64,000 nucleotides of DNA from a virus. Position 1 is the first letter of the stretch. Each line of letters opens with the position of its first letter. Positions 39,374-47,574 of the stretch are shown one piece after another. The DNA lies in IMG/VR virus record IMGVR_UViG_3300020190_000042, positions 1-64,000 of that record; one strand, written 5' to 3'. A program made the translations under genes and the position numbers. The notes below the pieces were generated by a model, which had not been told where the DNA came from, did no database searches, and saw only the letters and a program-made list of their open reading frames with translations.

Positions 39374-39789
39374 CTTTTACACAAGAAACAAAGCCATGTC
39401 TCTGGTCTCGTGAGCACGTCATTGAGAATCTTCCGGTCTGGATTTACTCTGACAATCCTGAGCCCACGTCGATCTCTGAATGCAAAGCTAAAGTCTCAGC
39501 CATTGAGTACACCATTCGGGACATCGAACTTCAAATCGAGGTGCGCGAATTGGAGTTACAGACCGGTAATAGCCGGCACACTTCTAATTTTGACTTTCAA
39601 AAATGGCGTACCCAAGCTCTGCGAGCTAAACAAACGCATCTGTATTTGTTAAACGCCTACAAGTATTGGCTTTTGCTTAACGAGCGCGAAAAACTGAGCG
39701 ATAACGTGGAGCATAAGCTTCAACAAGTTATTAAACTTCTAATTGAGGAGCCAAAAGACTTCGTAACCCAGCTTGAAGCACTGCTTTGA
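39370..39789 (+). CDS. Hypothetical coiled-coil protein, 139 aa
   Basis: ATGA-coupled. Contains a helical coiled-coil part (AIEYTIRDIELQIEVRELEL). Aromatic-rich middle (TQALRAKQTHLYLLNAYKYW). Not recognised; perhaps a partner of the regulators around it. Overlaps the next gene by 4 bases. Confidence 0.65.
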   Translation: MTFTQETKPCLWSREHVIENLPVWIYSDNPEPTSISECKAKVSAIEYTIRDIELQIEVRELELQTGNSRHTSNFDFQKWRTQALRAKQTHLYLLNAYKYWLLLNEREKLSDNVEHKLQQVIKLLIEEPKDFVTQLEALL

Positions 39790-40211
39790 TCTGTATAAGA
39801 AATAAGTATCACCATAAAACAGACACGGTGTGTGAAGATTGCTTGAAAACAATCGACGAACCACCGTGTAAGCCAGATTTAAATCAAATGTCACCTGAAC
39901 TACGAGCCCTTTTTGTTCAACTAACTGCTCAACACCACGATTTAACTGAGTGTTGGCGTTCTAGTTACACAAACATTCATATAAAAAACAGAAAATTACG
40001 TATACAGAACCTGCTTTATGCCTTTTATAAAGGCGATATCGGAAATTTCAAACTAAAACGCATCTGCAACACCATAGATTGCGTCAATCCTGCGCACCAC
40101 AGGTCTCGATTTGAGTCACCGAATGTTTTTAAATCTGTACGCGCCGGTTTTCAACGCAAAATAACAAAGCTAGCTGATTTATTAGACTCACAATGGTTAC
40201 AGCAGCCTTAA
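39786..40211 (+). CDS. CVNP-H zinc finger protein, 141 aa
   Basis: TTG 39786. CEDC at about residue 17 and CNTIDCVNPAHHRSRF near residue 105. The CVNPxHH motif is shared with 15723 and 38496. Helical middle (LRALFVQLTAQHHDLTECWR). Third member of an HNH-derived zinc protein family in this phage. Role unknown. Confidence 0.65.
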   Translation: MICIRNKYHHKTDTVCEDCLKTIDEPPCKPDLNQMSPELRALFVQLTAQHHDLTECWRSSYTNIHIKNRKLRIQNLLYAFYKGDIGNFKLKRICNTIDCVNPAHHRSRFESPNVFKSVRAGFQRKITKLADLLDSQWLQQP

Positions 40212-40263
40212 ACTGTGACTACTGGCTCTTGTAAGAAAGGTCTGGTGCCAGTACCGTGGGGGC

Positions 40264-40292
40264 GCATACCGTTTTCACCTTTTCCGGTGTGC
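40264..40292 (+). other. Hairpin in the leader of the excisionase-like gene
   Basis: GCATACCG (40264-40271) pairs with CGGTGTGC (40285-40292) over a 13-base T/C-rich loop (one wobble pair). The 40212-40354 gap codes for nothing obvious and may regulate the gene that follows. Confidence 0.4.
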
Positions 40293-40354
40293 CGTAAGCG
40301 ATCCGGAGTGCTTGGCGCTAAGTGCTCAGGCGGCCCTCACATTATTTCTTTAAG

Positions 40355-40663
40355 ATGATCAACAAAGAAACACTTGATCTGCTACGAAGCATCGACACAA
40401 GTCTGCAAATAATCGCAAACTCAAAGTCATCGAACATAACCACGGCGTTTGTCAATAAAAAAGCGGTCGCTGCTCGGTTAGGGGTTTCTCCAGTAACGAT
40501 CGACAAACTGATTTATCAAGGAATCACATCTAAAGGTTCGTCTGGTTTAGTGGAGGGGCGTCACTACTGCAAACTTGATCCTTCGGAAAGCAACACAAGT
40601 AATTTTTTGTTCGATAGCGCTAAAGTGCTACAGGATGCTTGGACCTCTTTTACAGGTTATTAA
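40355..40663 (+). CDS. Excisionase/AlpA-like DNA-binding protein, 102 aa
   Basis: ATG 40355 preferred over 40322. The MerR-like HTH FVNKKAVAARLGVSPVTIDK is followed by a wing. The fold fits phage Xis/AlpA regulators. Together with int at 35246 it suggests a lysogeny or excision circuit, although such small HTHs have other roles. A second protein of this type is at 44577. Confidence 0.6.
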   Translation: MINKETLDLLRSIDTSLQIIANSKSSNITTAFVNKKAVAARLGVSPVTIDKLIYQGITSKGSSGLVEGRHYCKLDPSESNTSNFLFDSAKVLQDAWTSFTGY

Positions 40664-40664
40664 A

Positions 40665-41084
40665 ATGCCGAAAAGCAACACAGCTAACAACCTCGCCAAA
40701 AAGATCTTTAGCAAGAGCGAAGTTCAGAATCAAATCGCCGTCAACGTCGTCAAGATGATCGTGGGCGATATCGTAACGCTCTACGAAGAATTTAGAAGTG
40801 CAGAGGGTTTAGGGGCACTTTTTTTTAATCCGATTGCTCCTGAGAACAGTTCTTATATGACCATAAAAGACATTAAGAACGACATAATTCTTGCGGAGGA
40901 AATAATGGATGAAGACTTAAAAGACTTCTTAAAAAAATTACTGAATATTGTTGATAAGGAACAAGATAACAAGCAAGCGATTGTTATCCTCATCAACAAC
41001 CAAACGATGAGTATTCATCTAATCGATCTAAATTCTGTCGACACTCAAATTAAAGAACTTGTAGATGCCCTTAGCCGCGATTGA
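40665..41084 (+). CDS. Hypothetical protein, 139 aa
   Basis: ATG 40665 right after the upstream stop. Helical and acidic (DIILAEEIMDEDLKDFLKKL) with a C-terminal strand (AIVILINNQTMSIHLIDL). Not recognised. Overlaps the methyltransferase-like gene by 20 bases. Confidence 0.65.
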   Translation: MPKSNTANNLAKKIFSKSEVQNQIAVNVVKMIVGDIVTLYEEFRSAEGLGALFFNPIAPENSSYMTIKDIKNDIILAEEIMDEDLKDFLKKLLNIVDKEQDNKQAIVILINNQTMSIHLIDLNSVDTQIKELVDALSRD

Positions 41085-41643
41085 TTTTGTATCTCCGCCG
41101 GAAGTTGTTGGCGTAACGACTTCATTTTTTAATGGGTCTATTGATTTAGACCCAGCGTCGAGTGAAGACGCAAATACTTTAATTAACGCCAATCGATTTT
41201 TCACGCACGAACACAACGGTTTAGTCCAGGATTGGCGCGGTAAGAACGTTTATCTTTATCCACCACGCGATGTTTTGCTTTCGGGGGAACAACCAAAAGA
41301 GGTTTTGTTGTTTAACCGTCGCCGAAGATTTCAAAAGTCAGCTCAGCGAGTGTGGCTCGAAGAGTGTCTTAGACGTTATCGAAAAGCTGAATTTGACGAA
41401 GCAATCATTTTTTTAACTTCTTCGCAAGTTGCGTTATTAGTTACGCAGAAGTTAAATATTGATCTGCCTATGTGCGTACTGAAGCATCACCCTAATTTGC
41501 ACTTAGATAGTCCTGGATTACCAAAACTAGAGAGCACTCGATGCCTTGGTTTTGTTTTATATTTACCTTCTCCTTTTAATACAGAAGAAAGGATTATGGA
41601 ATTCGCTAGGTTATATAGTCAGCTGGGCCGTGTATATTGCTGA
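41065..41643 (+). CDS. Degenerate phage Dam-type adenine-methyltransferase-like protein, 192 aa
   Basis: Matches phage N6-adenine methyltransferases up to the catalytic site: GSIDLDPASSEDANTLINAN, then FFTHEHNGLVQDWRGKNVYL. Where the family has NPPY the protein has YPPRD (residues 65-69), so the catalytic Asn and Tyr are gone. Followed by a conserved helix and AIIFLTSSQVALLVTQ. It may bind DNA or SAM without methylating. With 18430 there are two such proteins. Confidence 0.7.
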   Translation: MPLAAIDFVSPPEVVGVTTSFFNGSIDLDPASSEDANTLINANRFFTHEHNGLVQDWRGKNVYLYPPRDVLLSGEQPKEVLLFNRRRRFQKSAQRVWLEECLRRYRKAEFDEAIIFLTSSQVALLVTQKLNIDLPMCVLKHHPNLHLDSPGLPKLESTRCLGFVLYLPSPFNTEERIMEFARLYSQLGRVYC

Positions 41644-41908
41644 GTGATTCGACCGTACCGTAGGTATTGTCCGGTCCGTAAGAATCGCGGTTTGCAAATC
41701 CAAGGCCCACGGGGGTGTTCTTCATCTGAGCGAACGTGCGCTCGCGGCGCAAACGTTTTTGTCTTTCATCTGAGCTTTCCGCCCAGACTTGTCCCGCTAA
41801 ACGAATTACGTTTCGGCTGCGATACCGATAGTCGTGTTTAGCAAAGGGCGCCTCCCCGTGGAAGCGAATTTTACGTTCGTGCCCAGATTCCCTAATGGAA
41901 TCAGACAT
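41606..41908 (-). CDS. Hypothetical structural-region protein, 100 aa
   Basis: Basic and Arg-rich (SDERQKRLRRERTFAQMKNT). 38 bases overlap the methyltransferase-like gene tail to tail. Last gene of the minus virion operon. Not recognised. Confidence 0.6.
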   Translation of the reverse strand: MSDSIRESGHERKIRFHGEAPFAKHDYRYRSRNVIRLAGQVWAESSDERQKRLRRERTFAQMKNTPVGLGFANRDSYGPDNTYGTVESLSNIHGPADYIT

Positions 41909-42449
41909 TGTACGTATATAACTGACGGAAAGAGTCTACATCGCTAGTTACAGTAGGAGGCTTTTTAGCTAACTCCATGTAAGTCGGATCATAGAGTTTA
42001 TTGAAAGCCGGTTTACTGGCAATAGCTTCAAAGCCAATTACTGGCGCTGCCAGAGCTTCATAGAGACGAGATTGAGCTTTAGTCGACGCTTTATCCATGC
42101 CTGCGGTGTATTCGCCTGCGCTGCCACGGAGCACATCGGCTAACAGATTTATAGAACTACCCGGTGTTTGAATATCTAAAACTCCGGGACGGAAATACTT
42201 TTGCTTCGCCTCGTATTCACCTTTAAGCGCAGGAACTCCGACAGCAAAACGTTTTTCGTATTCGGTCCGAGCTTCCGTGCCGGTACGACCGAAAATTTTA
42301 TCTAATTCCGCTTGCGAAGTTTCGCGCTTAGCTTCGTAAGTTTCAGCCCGAGCAAGAACATCTTTCGCAAGTTCTTTCTGTTTATCTAAAGCATCATTTA
42401 CGGCACTACGTGCCATGGCAGCGTAATCAGGTTGTTGCCGAGCGCCCAT
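41901..42449 (-). CDS. Hypothetical virion protein, 182 aa
   Basis: Mostly helical and Ala/Lys/Glu-rich (LDKQKELAKDVLARAETYEA). It precedes the muramidase gene by two bases and is likely co-translated. Could be an internal virion or ejection protein; not recognised. Confidence 0.65.
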   Translation of the reverse strand: MGARQQPDYAAMARSAVNDALDKQKELAKDVLARAETYEAKRETSQAELDKIFGRTGTEARTEYEKRFAVGVPALKGEYEAKQKYFRPGVLDIQTPGSSINLLADVLRGSAGEYTAGMDKASTKAQSRLYEALAAPVIGFEAIASKPAFNKLYDPTYMELAKKPPTVTSDVDSFRQLYTYNV

Positions 42450-42451
42450 TG

Positions 42452-43801
42452 TTAAAACACTGGTTGTCCTTTAGCCAGTCTATCGCGAATTTGATAGCCT
42501 ATCTTCAAAACTTCAGGACTGGTCTTGTTCTCACCTGGATTATAGAAATCAGCGGAAACGTGAGCTCCAGTAGTAGAACCACTGCGACCTTGTGTACCGA
42601 TAAATGTTCCGGGATCAATAACGGCGCCAGGTTTTAGACCGGGATTAAGTTTATCGAAATGAGCCAGACGCACATCGAATGCTCGTCCCGTCTGCGGGTC
42701 GACGCCACGGAGATCGACGTAATTCCCGTAGCCTCTACGGCCTGGACCTTTTTCTAAATTAGTTTCCCAAGGATCGTTAACTACCTTTAAAACTTGGGCT
42801 TTAAATGGGAGGTTGAATGCCGCCCCACGACCGCCGGGAATCACAAAGTCAAATCCTGGCTCACCAGAAGTATCAACGGCAGAGGTGATTTGAACCCCCG
42901 GAATTGTTGTTCCTCCAGAAGGAGTCAGTGCCCCGGTGGACATAGGCTGAGCACCTATGGATTTATTTAGCTGACTTTCTAAAGCTTCAGCTTGTTGGTT
43001 GAAAACTTTTTCGGTTAATTTTGCCTGCAGAATTTGTGTTGCTAAGGCTGTTGGATCAGCGTTCGGCGTTACAGATTCCATCGAAGCCGATAAGGCTTCA
43101 GCTCGATACTTTTCAGCTAAGTCAGTAATACCCTGTTCATCTAAAGCATTAGCTAGCTCTAAGTATTTAGTTGCTTGATCCCCCGTCGATGCGGGCTGTT
43201 CTGTTTTGGTAGCAAACTCACTAACAATATTTTTAAGCGCTCCTTTGAAATCAAATCGAGGTATAGAAACCGGACTTACAGAAGAAGTTTCGGTTGTACT
43301 CTGATCCTGAACTACGGGACTGGGTACGCGCCCGTAAACCTCCTGAATCGAACTTAAGGATTTGACGGGCTGACCATAATAGCTTTTACCCGATTCAGTC
43401 GGGAAAGATGCCCACGCGGGGGATAAAGCGGCGGCAACTCGTGGACTTAACCCCTCTTGCTTTAAAGCAGCGAGACCGCCAATCTTCATCAGCTTGTCCC
43501 GAGCCAAAGCCAAGGCGGCAATATCCTGCTCTTTGGGTCCGAAAGAGCCCAGTCCTAATCGAGACGCATAAGAACCCCAGGTATAAGGCATGAACTGATA
43601 TGCACCTGCCGCTGCGCTCTTATATCCCCCGCTAGAAATAACAGTATCGGGGTGCTTACTCAGATCGCTAAAAGTGCCGCCACCAAACATAGTTTGGTAA
43701 CCTTTAGGTCCTGCAGTCCCTTCAGCAAAACGAATCGCCTGTAATAACCGCTGCCCCTCAGGAGTCTGGCGAAACTGTTCCAGTAATTGCCGCTCATTCA
43801 T
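42452..43801 (-). CDS. Virion muramidase with M23-like C-terminal domain, 449 aa
   Basis: N-terminal domain: IRFAEGTAGPKGYQTMFGGG, SAAAGAYQFMPYTW and GPKEQDIAALALAR, a phage lysozyme/GH104-type pattern with catalytic Glu at about residue 27. The middle is Thr/Ser/Pro-rich. The C-terminus resembles peptidase M23 (RRGYGNYVDLR, RLAHFDKLN, IGTQGRSGSTTGAHVSADF), but the usual HxH pair is not intact (HVS). Probably a particle-borne enzyme that opens peptidoglycan during entry. Confidence 0.8.
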   Translation of the reverse strand: MNERQLLEQFRQTPEGQRLLQAIRFAEGTAGPKGYQTMFGGGTFSDLSKHPDTVISSGGYKSAAAGAYQFMPYTWGSYASRLGLGSFGPKEQDIAALALARDKLMKIGGLAALKQEGLSPRVAAALSPAWASFPTESGKSYYGQPVKSLSSIQEVYGRVPSPVVQDQSTTETSSVSPVSIPRFDFKGALKNIVSEFATKTEQPASTGDQATKYLELANALDEQGITDLAEKYRAEALSASMESVTPNADPTALATQILQAKLTEKVFNQQAEALESQLNKSIGAQPMSTGALTPSGGTTIPGVQITSAVDTSGEPGFDFVIPGGRGAAFNLPFKAQVLKVVNDPWETNLEKGPGRRGYGNYVDLRGVDPQTGRAFDVRLAHFDKLNPGLKPGAVIDPGTFIGTQGRSGSTTGAHVSADFYNPGENKTSPEVLKIGYQIRDRLAKGQPVF

Positions 43802-43863
43802 CAGGTATTACTGGAACTAAATTTCCAATAACTTAGTTTAAATGATCCTGACTAAAGAAGAAC

Positions 43864-44115
43864 TTATTCCTCTGCGTCAAGCTCATCATCAAATAAACTC
43901 ATGTTGGTATCCATAGCAATACCAACCTCACTCATTACAGTTTTATAAGCCCGTTCGCGACAAATTAACTTAAATACCGTGGCCCACAGAAACTGATCGC
44001 GGTCTTTGTCCTTCAGTGAGTGAGCCGTGGTGCGGATACGGGTCAGAACAAATTCATCTTCGAGAGTAAGCCCGCAATCAAGGCTTTGAGACTCATTTGA
44101 CTTACGGGAAGCCAT
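43864..44115 (-). CDS. Small conserved protein, 83 aa
   Basis: LEDEFVLTRIRTTAHSLKDK and RDQFLWATVFKLICRERAYK are helical and highly charged. I recall the RDQFLW...ICRERA pattern from cyanophage genomes. No enzymatic motif. Upstream of the muramidase in the minus operon. Confidence 0.65.
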   Translation of the reverse strand: MASRKSNESQSLDCGLTLEDEFVLTRIRTTAHSLKDKDRDQFLWATVFKLICRERAYKTVMSEVGIAMDTNMSLFDDELDAEE

Positions 44116-44200
44116 CGCGGTGAGCCGACTAATTAAAGTCTAGCTCTACTCACAAAAAAGCTCTTAAAGTTATAGCACAGAATGTCTTAATCGTTCTGTA

Positions 44201-44449
44201 TCACCAGTTTTTGCAGCTCCAATAGCCTGGAGTTAACTTACTCTTTTTCTCGTCACAGCTATGCCTAGATCTAAACGCAGCGCGTCGTTTAGGATCATCG
44301 CTACGATTTTCCATATTCGGATCACCAAAGCGAACTAAACGAACAGTATCGCCTTCTTTAGCCGCCACGGAGTATTCCTTACCGCTCTGAACGTCACGCT
44401 TGGGCTGGTTATACCTTTTGAAAACTTCTCCTGCGATACGAATTGTCAT
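44201..44449 (-). CDS. Small conserved phage protein ending in YWSCKNW, 82 aa
   Basis: VRLVRFGDPNMENRSDDPKR, RRAAFRSRHSCDEKKSKLTP and GYWSCKNW. The RFGDP.M...RR..FR.RH.C...K...YWSCK.W pattern is shared by many phages, from memory. Cys and His could bind metal. Function unknown; often near structural genes. Confidence 0.75.
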   Translation of the reverse strand: MTIRIAGEVFKRYNQPKRDVQSGKEYSVAAKEGDTVRLVRFGDPNMENRSDDPKRRAAFRSRHSCDEKKSKLTPGYWSCKNW

Positions 44450-44576
44450 AGAACTAAACGCTGCAATTTAATATTAGCCGACCGAAAAATAAAGAACACC
44501 TTTAATCGGATAAGACTGAGCGTGCACAGAAGAAACAGAGCTAATATACAACCGTCACATTTTCTCCGCATATACA

Positions 44577-44846
44577 ATGTCGGACGGTAAAGCACTTCTT
44601 ACCATCGCTGAAACCGCTGAACTTCTTAACTGCAGCTCCGGCTTTGTGCGTAAGCGCATCGCGCTGTCTGAAGCTAATCAGCCTGGCGGGTGGCCCAAAT
44701 CTGTGTACGTGAACCTGCAACCTAACGGTGCAAAATCTCTGTACCGGGTAAACAAAACTGCGCTCGAAGAGTATCTCCAAAGTTCCCCTACCGCTAAAGT
44801 GGAGGCAGAAGAAACTCCGATGGCGGCTGTTGCCTGCACTTTCTGA
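44577..44846 (+). CDS. Excisionase-like HTH protein, 89 aa
   Basis: LLTIAETAELLNCSSGFVRK forms an HTH_17-type helix-turn-helix, followed by GAKSLYRVNKTALEEYL, the C-terminal strand-helix of Xis/AlpA proteins. First of a two-gene plus-strand insert inside the minus virion operon, directly before the Dps-like gene. A DNA-binding regulator of its partner is inferred. Confidence 0.65.
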   Translation: MSDGKALLTIAETAELLNCSSGFVRKRIALSEANQPGGWPKSVYVNLQPNGAKSLYRVNKTALEEYLQSSPTAKVEAEETPMAAVACTF

Positions 44847-44847
44847 T

Positions 44848-45381
44848 ATGACGTTCTCCGGCTCTTTTGAGGCAGCTCCCACCCCTATGCCGGGTGAGGC
44901 AATCGTCATTATCGAAGAGCAGGAATTGAAGCCTGTGGCCACGGCTGACGAGCTTATTAGTCAACTTGTGGCCCTCGCCTCTTATACCAATCAGCTGTAT
45001 TTACAGGCTCACCTCATTCATCTGAATGTGGAGGGGCCTATTTTTCTGCCGATCCACGAGTTCCTTAAAGAGCAGTACGATGCGCATATTGCGCAGTTCG
45101 ATGCGCTGAGCGAGTTTGTTCGCTCAATGGATTATTTAATGCCTATGTGCGCAAAAGGTCTTCAAGGCGCCTACAAAAACTTTAAGCACATTAAATCATA
45201 CGAAGCCCGCGAGATGCTGACGGTGTACGTCAAAAATCTCGAAGCTGCTGGTTTCATGGCTAAAGATGTCGGTATGACTGCTAAGGAAGTGCAAGCACCC
45301 GACATCGAAAATTACCTGGCGGAACTTGTGGGGATGATGTTCAAAGCTGCCTGGTTCCTCAAAGCGACTCTGCGCGATTAA
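44848..45381 (+). CDS. Dps-like ferritin-fold protein, 177 aa
   Basis: ATG 44848 is one base past the upstream stop. Residues 52-92 match Dps: QAHLIHLNVEGPIFLPIHEF, then LKEQYDAHIAQFDALSEFVR. Compared with E. coli Dps (H51, H63, D67, D78, E82) the ligands H58, H70, D85 and E89 are present, but the D67 position is Lys74. Dps proteins bind DNA and store iron, protecting it from peroxide. The phage version may protect DNA or take host iron; with K74 the ferroxidase may be altered. Plus strand, stop overlaps the fibre gene tail by 4 bases. Confidence 0.75.
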   Translation: MTFSGSFEAAPTPMPGEAIVIIEEQELKPVATADELISQLVALASYTNQLYLQAHLIHLNVEGPIFLPIHEFLKEQYDAHIAQFDALSEFVRSMDYLMPMCAKGLQGAYKNFKHIKSYEAREMLTVYVKNLEAAGFMAKDVGMTAKEVQAPDIENYLAELVGMMFKAAWFLKATLRD

Positions 45382-46034
45382 ATTGCAGTCCAGGTATTAG
45401 AGAACTGAATATATAGACCCGCCGCGTAAACACCGGAGGTTTGTATTTGGTAAAACAAAGCTCCAGAACCATAACTGCTCGGACTAGGTAATCCGCTTAG
45501 TCCTATATCGGCACTTTTAACTGTGCCCGAGGCCAAGATCGCCCCTGACGCCAAAGTGGCTGTATTAGCTGTGATTGCTCCCGAGGCCAAGATCGCCCCT
45601 GACGCCAAAGTGGCTGTATTAGCTGTGATTGCTCCCGAAGCCAAGACAGCGCCGGAAGCTAATACTGCTACGTTTGCAATACCAGCAACGGAAGCTGAGT
45701 CTGCCGTGGTTGACGAATCAGAAAAAGACGCTCCGATCTTTTGCCACGCTGAGCCTGTCCAAACTTTTAAATAGTAAGCAGACGTAGAGCTGTCGGACCA
45801 CAGTTCACCAACTGAGTTACCCGCTACTCCAACGGGAGTTGAGTTAGGCGCCGTGGCCCCATAATGCGAGGGACCGATCTTCCTGATAGCACCAGCTGAG
45901 TCTTCGAAATAAAGCCCTGGATCGGCGGCACCCACTGCCATAGCCAGTTCACCGTTCTGAATAACAGTTCCGCTAGGGCGATCAGACGATTGACCGGAAC
46001 GCTTTAAAAGAAGAACAACAGGTGTTGAAGTCAT
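45378..46034 (-). CDS. Tail-fibre protein with LASGA repeats, 218 aa
   Basis: Starts MTSTPVVLLLKRSGQSSDRP with ELAMAVGAADPGLYFED (phage fibre N-terminal pattern). Residues 115-170 carry shaft repeats LASGAILASGAITANTAT, identical at DNA level (54-bp unit at 45526-45633). The end is a beta-rich cap. Similar to the long repeats of the 33010 gene. Confidence 0.75.
   Translation of the reverse strand: MTSTPVVLLLKRSGQSSDRPSGTVIQNGELAMAVGAADPGLYFEDSAGAIRKIGPSHYGATAPNSTPVGVAGNSVGELWSDSSTSAYYLKVWTGSAWQKIGASFSDSSTTADSASVAGIANVAVLASGAVLASGAITANTATLASGAILASGAITANTATLASGAILASGTVKSADIGLSGLPSPSSYGSGALFYQIQTSGVYAAGLYIQFSNTWTAI
45526..45633 (-). repeat. 54-bp perfect tandem repeat in the fibre gene
   Basis: Copies 45526-45579 and 45580-45633 are identical; a third begins at 45634 and diverges after about 17 bases. 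It encodes 18 residues (LASGAITANTATLASGAI). Perfect copies suggest recent duplication or selection for variable shaft length. Confidence 0.85.
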
Positions 46035-46035
46035 A

Positions 46036-47571
46036 TCAGTACGTACCGCCGTTGATCAACGAAGGGAATCCAGCGGGCGGAATTAAGACCCCGTTAGCAT
46101 ACTGCCCTCCAACAAAAGTGTTAATAGGTTGCGATACTAAAACCCCGTTGGCGTATGTACCGCCGTCATACACCTGAAGTTGATCGAAGTTAATCGGAGC
46201 GAATGGGTCGAATTCCTCGATGGTAAACATCTCGAAATTCTCCGCCTCCATTGGCGTCAAAGAATTTATATTTCCAAAGTTCAGTGTTTTACCCATCATG
46301 TTGTACATGTCGGGGTACATCATGTGCGTAGGCATATCGTTTTTCGCAGGGCTATACCTCTGCCACCACACGAGATTTCGCTCGCGTTTAAAAAAGTCTG
46401 TCTGTTTAGCTAAATCAATTTCGAATTTTTCTCTGTAATACTCGTTCATCGGTTCGTCGTTTGGTTGAGCTAACCACATCGATGTTGTAGTGGTCTGCCC
46501 AAATCGCAGCTGAAGATCCCACATAGCCGCATAAATATGCTTACACCAACGCGGCTGATAATAAAAAACGTTTGGATCTGAGTACACGGCTTCCGTATAC
46601 TCAGGGATGTTATAAATTTCGTTTAGATATATAAAACCAAATGTCCGAGCAAAACCAGGGTTGTCATTAGAAGGAACCTGCCGCACAGTCGAGTCGGGAC
46701 CGGCATCGTAAAAACCTGGATTGGTATTCTGGACTCGGGTAAACGGATATTTACGACGCAACGAGGCTTCATAAAGATTGAAACCTTCTCGGGCTAAGAA
46801 ATCCGGGCAAGTGCATTGAGACCGCATTTCGGTAGTCAAATATTCCCCGACTGCCGGAGGACCTGTAGCAGGAACTGCCATGGTCGTGGAATTAACCACG
46901 GCCCAGCTATTAGCTTCGGTATGGGATAAAAACAGAGTATTAAATATGGGCAGAAAACCCGGAGCTTGAGGAACCCCGTTAATTCCTACAGCGGTAACCG
47001 TATAGTTGTTATATCCGTACGCTTTTTCTGTGCCGTCTGCGTTATATCTATTTGATAAAACTTCTCCAGCAAAGAATGAAATTGGTGCGCCAAAGTTAGA
47101 ACTCAACCGAACCGCATAAGTGTTTGCGTCGTAATCAGTGACGGAAACGACCGAATAACCAAAATTCAGGAAGTTAAATGAATCCCTAGGTCGAATTCCA
47201 ACCATCCACATGCGCATGTCTGCACGCGTGGTTGGATACATAAAAGCAATACCAGGCAAAAATGTCCCAACACCGGGAGCACCTGATACAAAATATTTAA
47301 AGCTATACGTCAGACCTTCATATGCTTGCTGCGAGTACATCGCAAGCTCATACCCACGTCTCCAACGAGCCCAAAGGGACGCGTAATCGTAGTCACTTAA
47401 AAGACTAAAGTTTTTAGTCCCCGTGACAGGACGAAAGCGTCTTTTAAACGGTAGAGGACGTAATAATTCGCCTGCGTTATCAGAACCGCGAATCGTGCGA
47501 GGTTGATTTACAGGGTTAGTGGCTTTAAAATCTCGAAAGCCAAAATTATCAGATCCTCTTTTTCTTGCCAC
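46036..47571 (-). CDS. Large virion protein with a SWIM-type CxC...CxH motif, 511 aa
   Basis: Basic N-terminus (MARKRGSDNFGFRDFK), beta-rich middle with many aromatics, and a tail of GG(T/Q)YANGVL repeats. Residues C253-x-C255 (CTCPDF) and C343-x-H345 (RWCKHIYAAM) give the CxC...CxH order of SWIM zinc fingers, though the 87-residue gap is unusually long. Probably a structural or tail protein; a zinc finger would be unexpected in that role. The TTF and TTS stretches are low in complexity. Confidence 0.65.
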   Translation of the reverse strand: MARKRGSDNFGFRDFKATNPVNQPRTIRGSDNAGELLRPLPFKRRFRPVTGTKNFSLLSDYDYASLWARWRRGYELAMYSQQAYEGLTYSFKYFVSGAPGVGTFLPGIAFMYPTTRADMRMWMVGIRPRDSFNFLNFGYSVVSVTDYDANTYAVRLSSNFGAPISFFAGEVLSNRYNADGTEKAYGYNNYTVTAVGINGVPQAPGFLPIFNTLFLSHTEANSWAVVNSTTMAVPATGPPAVGEYLTTEMRSQCTCPDFLAREGFNLYEASLRRKYPFTRVQNTNPGFYDAGPDSTVRQVPSNDNPGFARTFGFIYLNEIYNIPEYTEAVYSDPNVFYYQPRWCKHIYAAMWDLQLRFGQTTTTSMWLAQPNDEPMNEYYREKFEIDLAKQTDFFKRERNLVWWQRYSPAKNDMPTHMMYPDMYNMMGKTLNFGNINSLTPMEAENFEMFTIEEFDPFAPINFDQLQVYDGGTYANGVLVSQPINTFVGGQYANGVLIPPAGFPSLINGGTY

Positions 47572-47574
47572 GTA

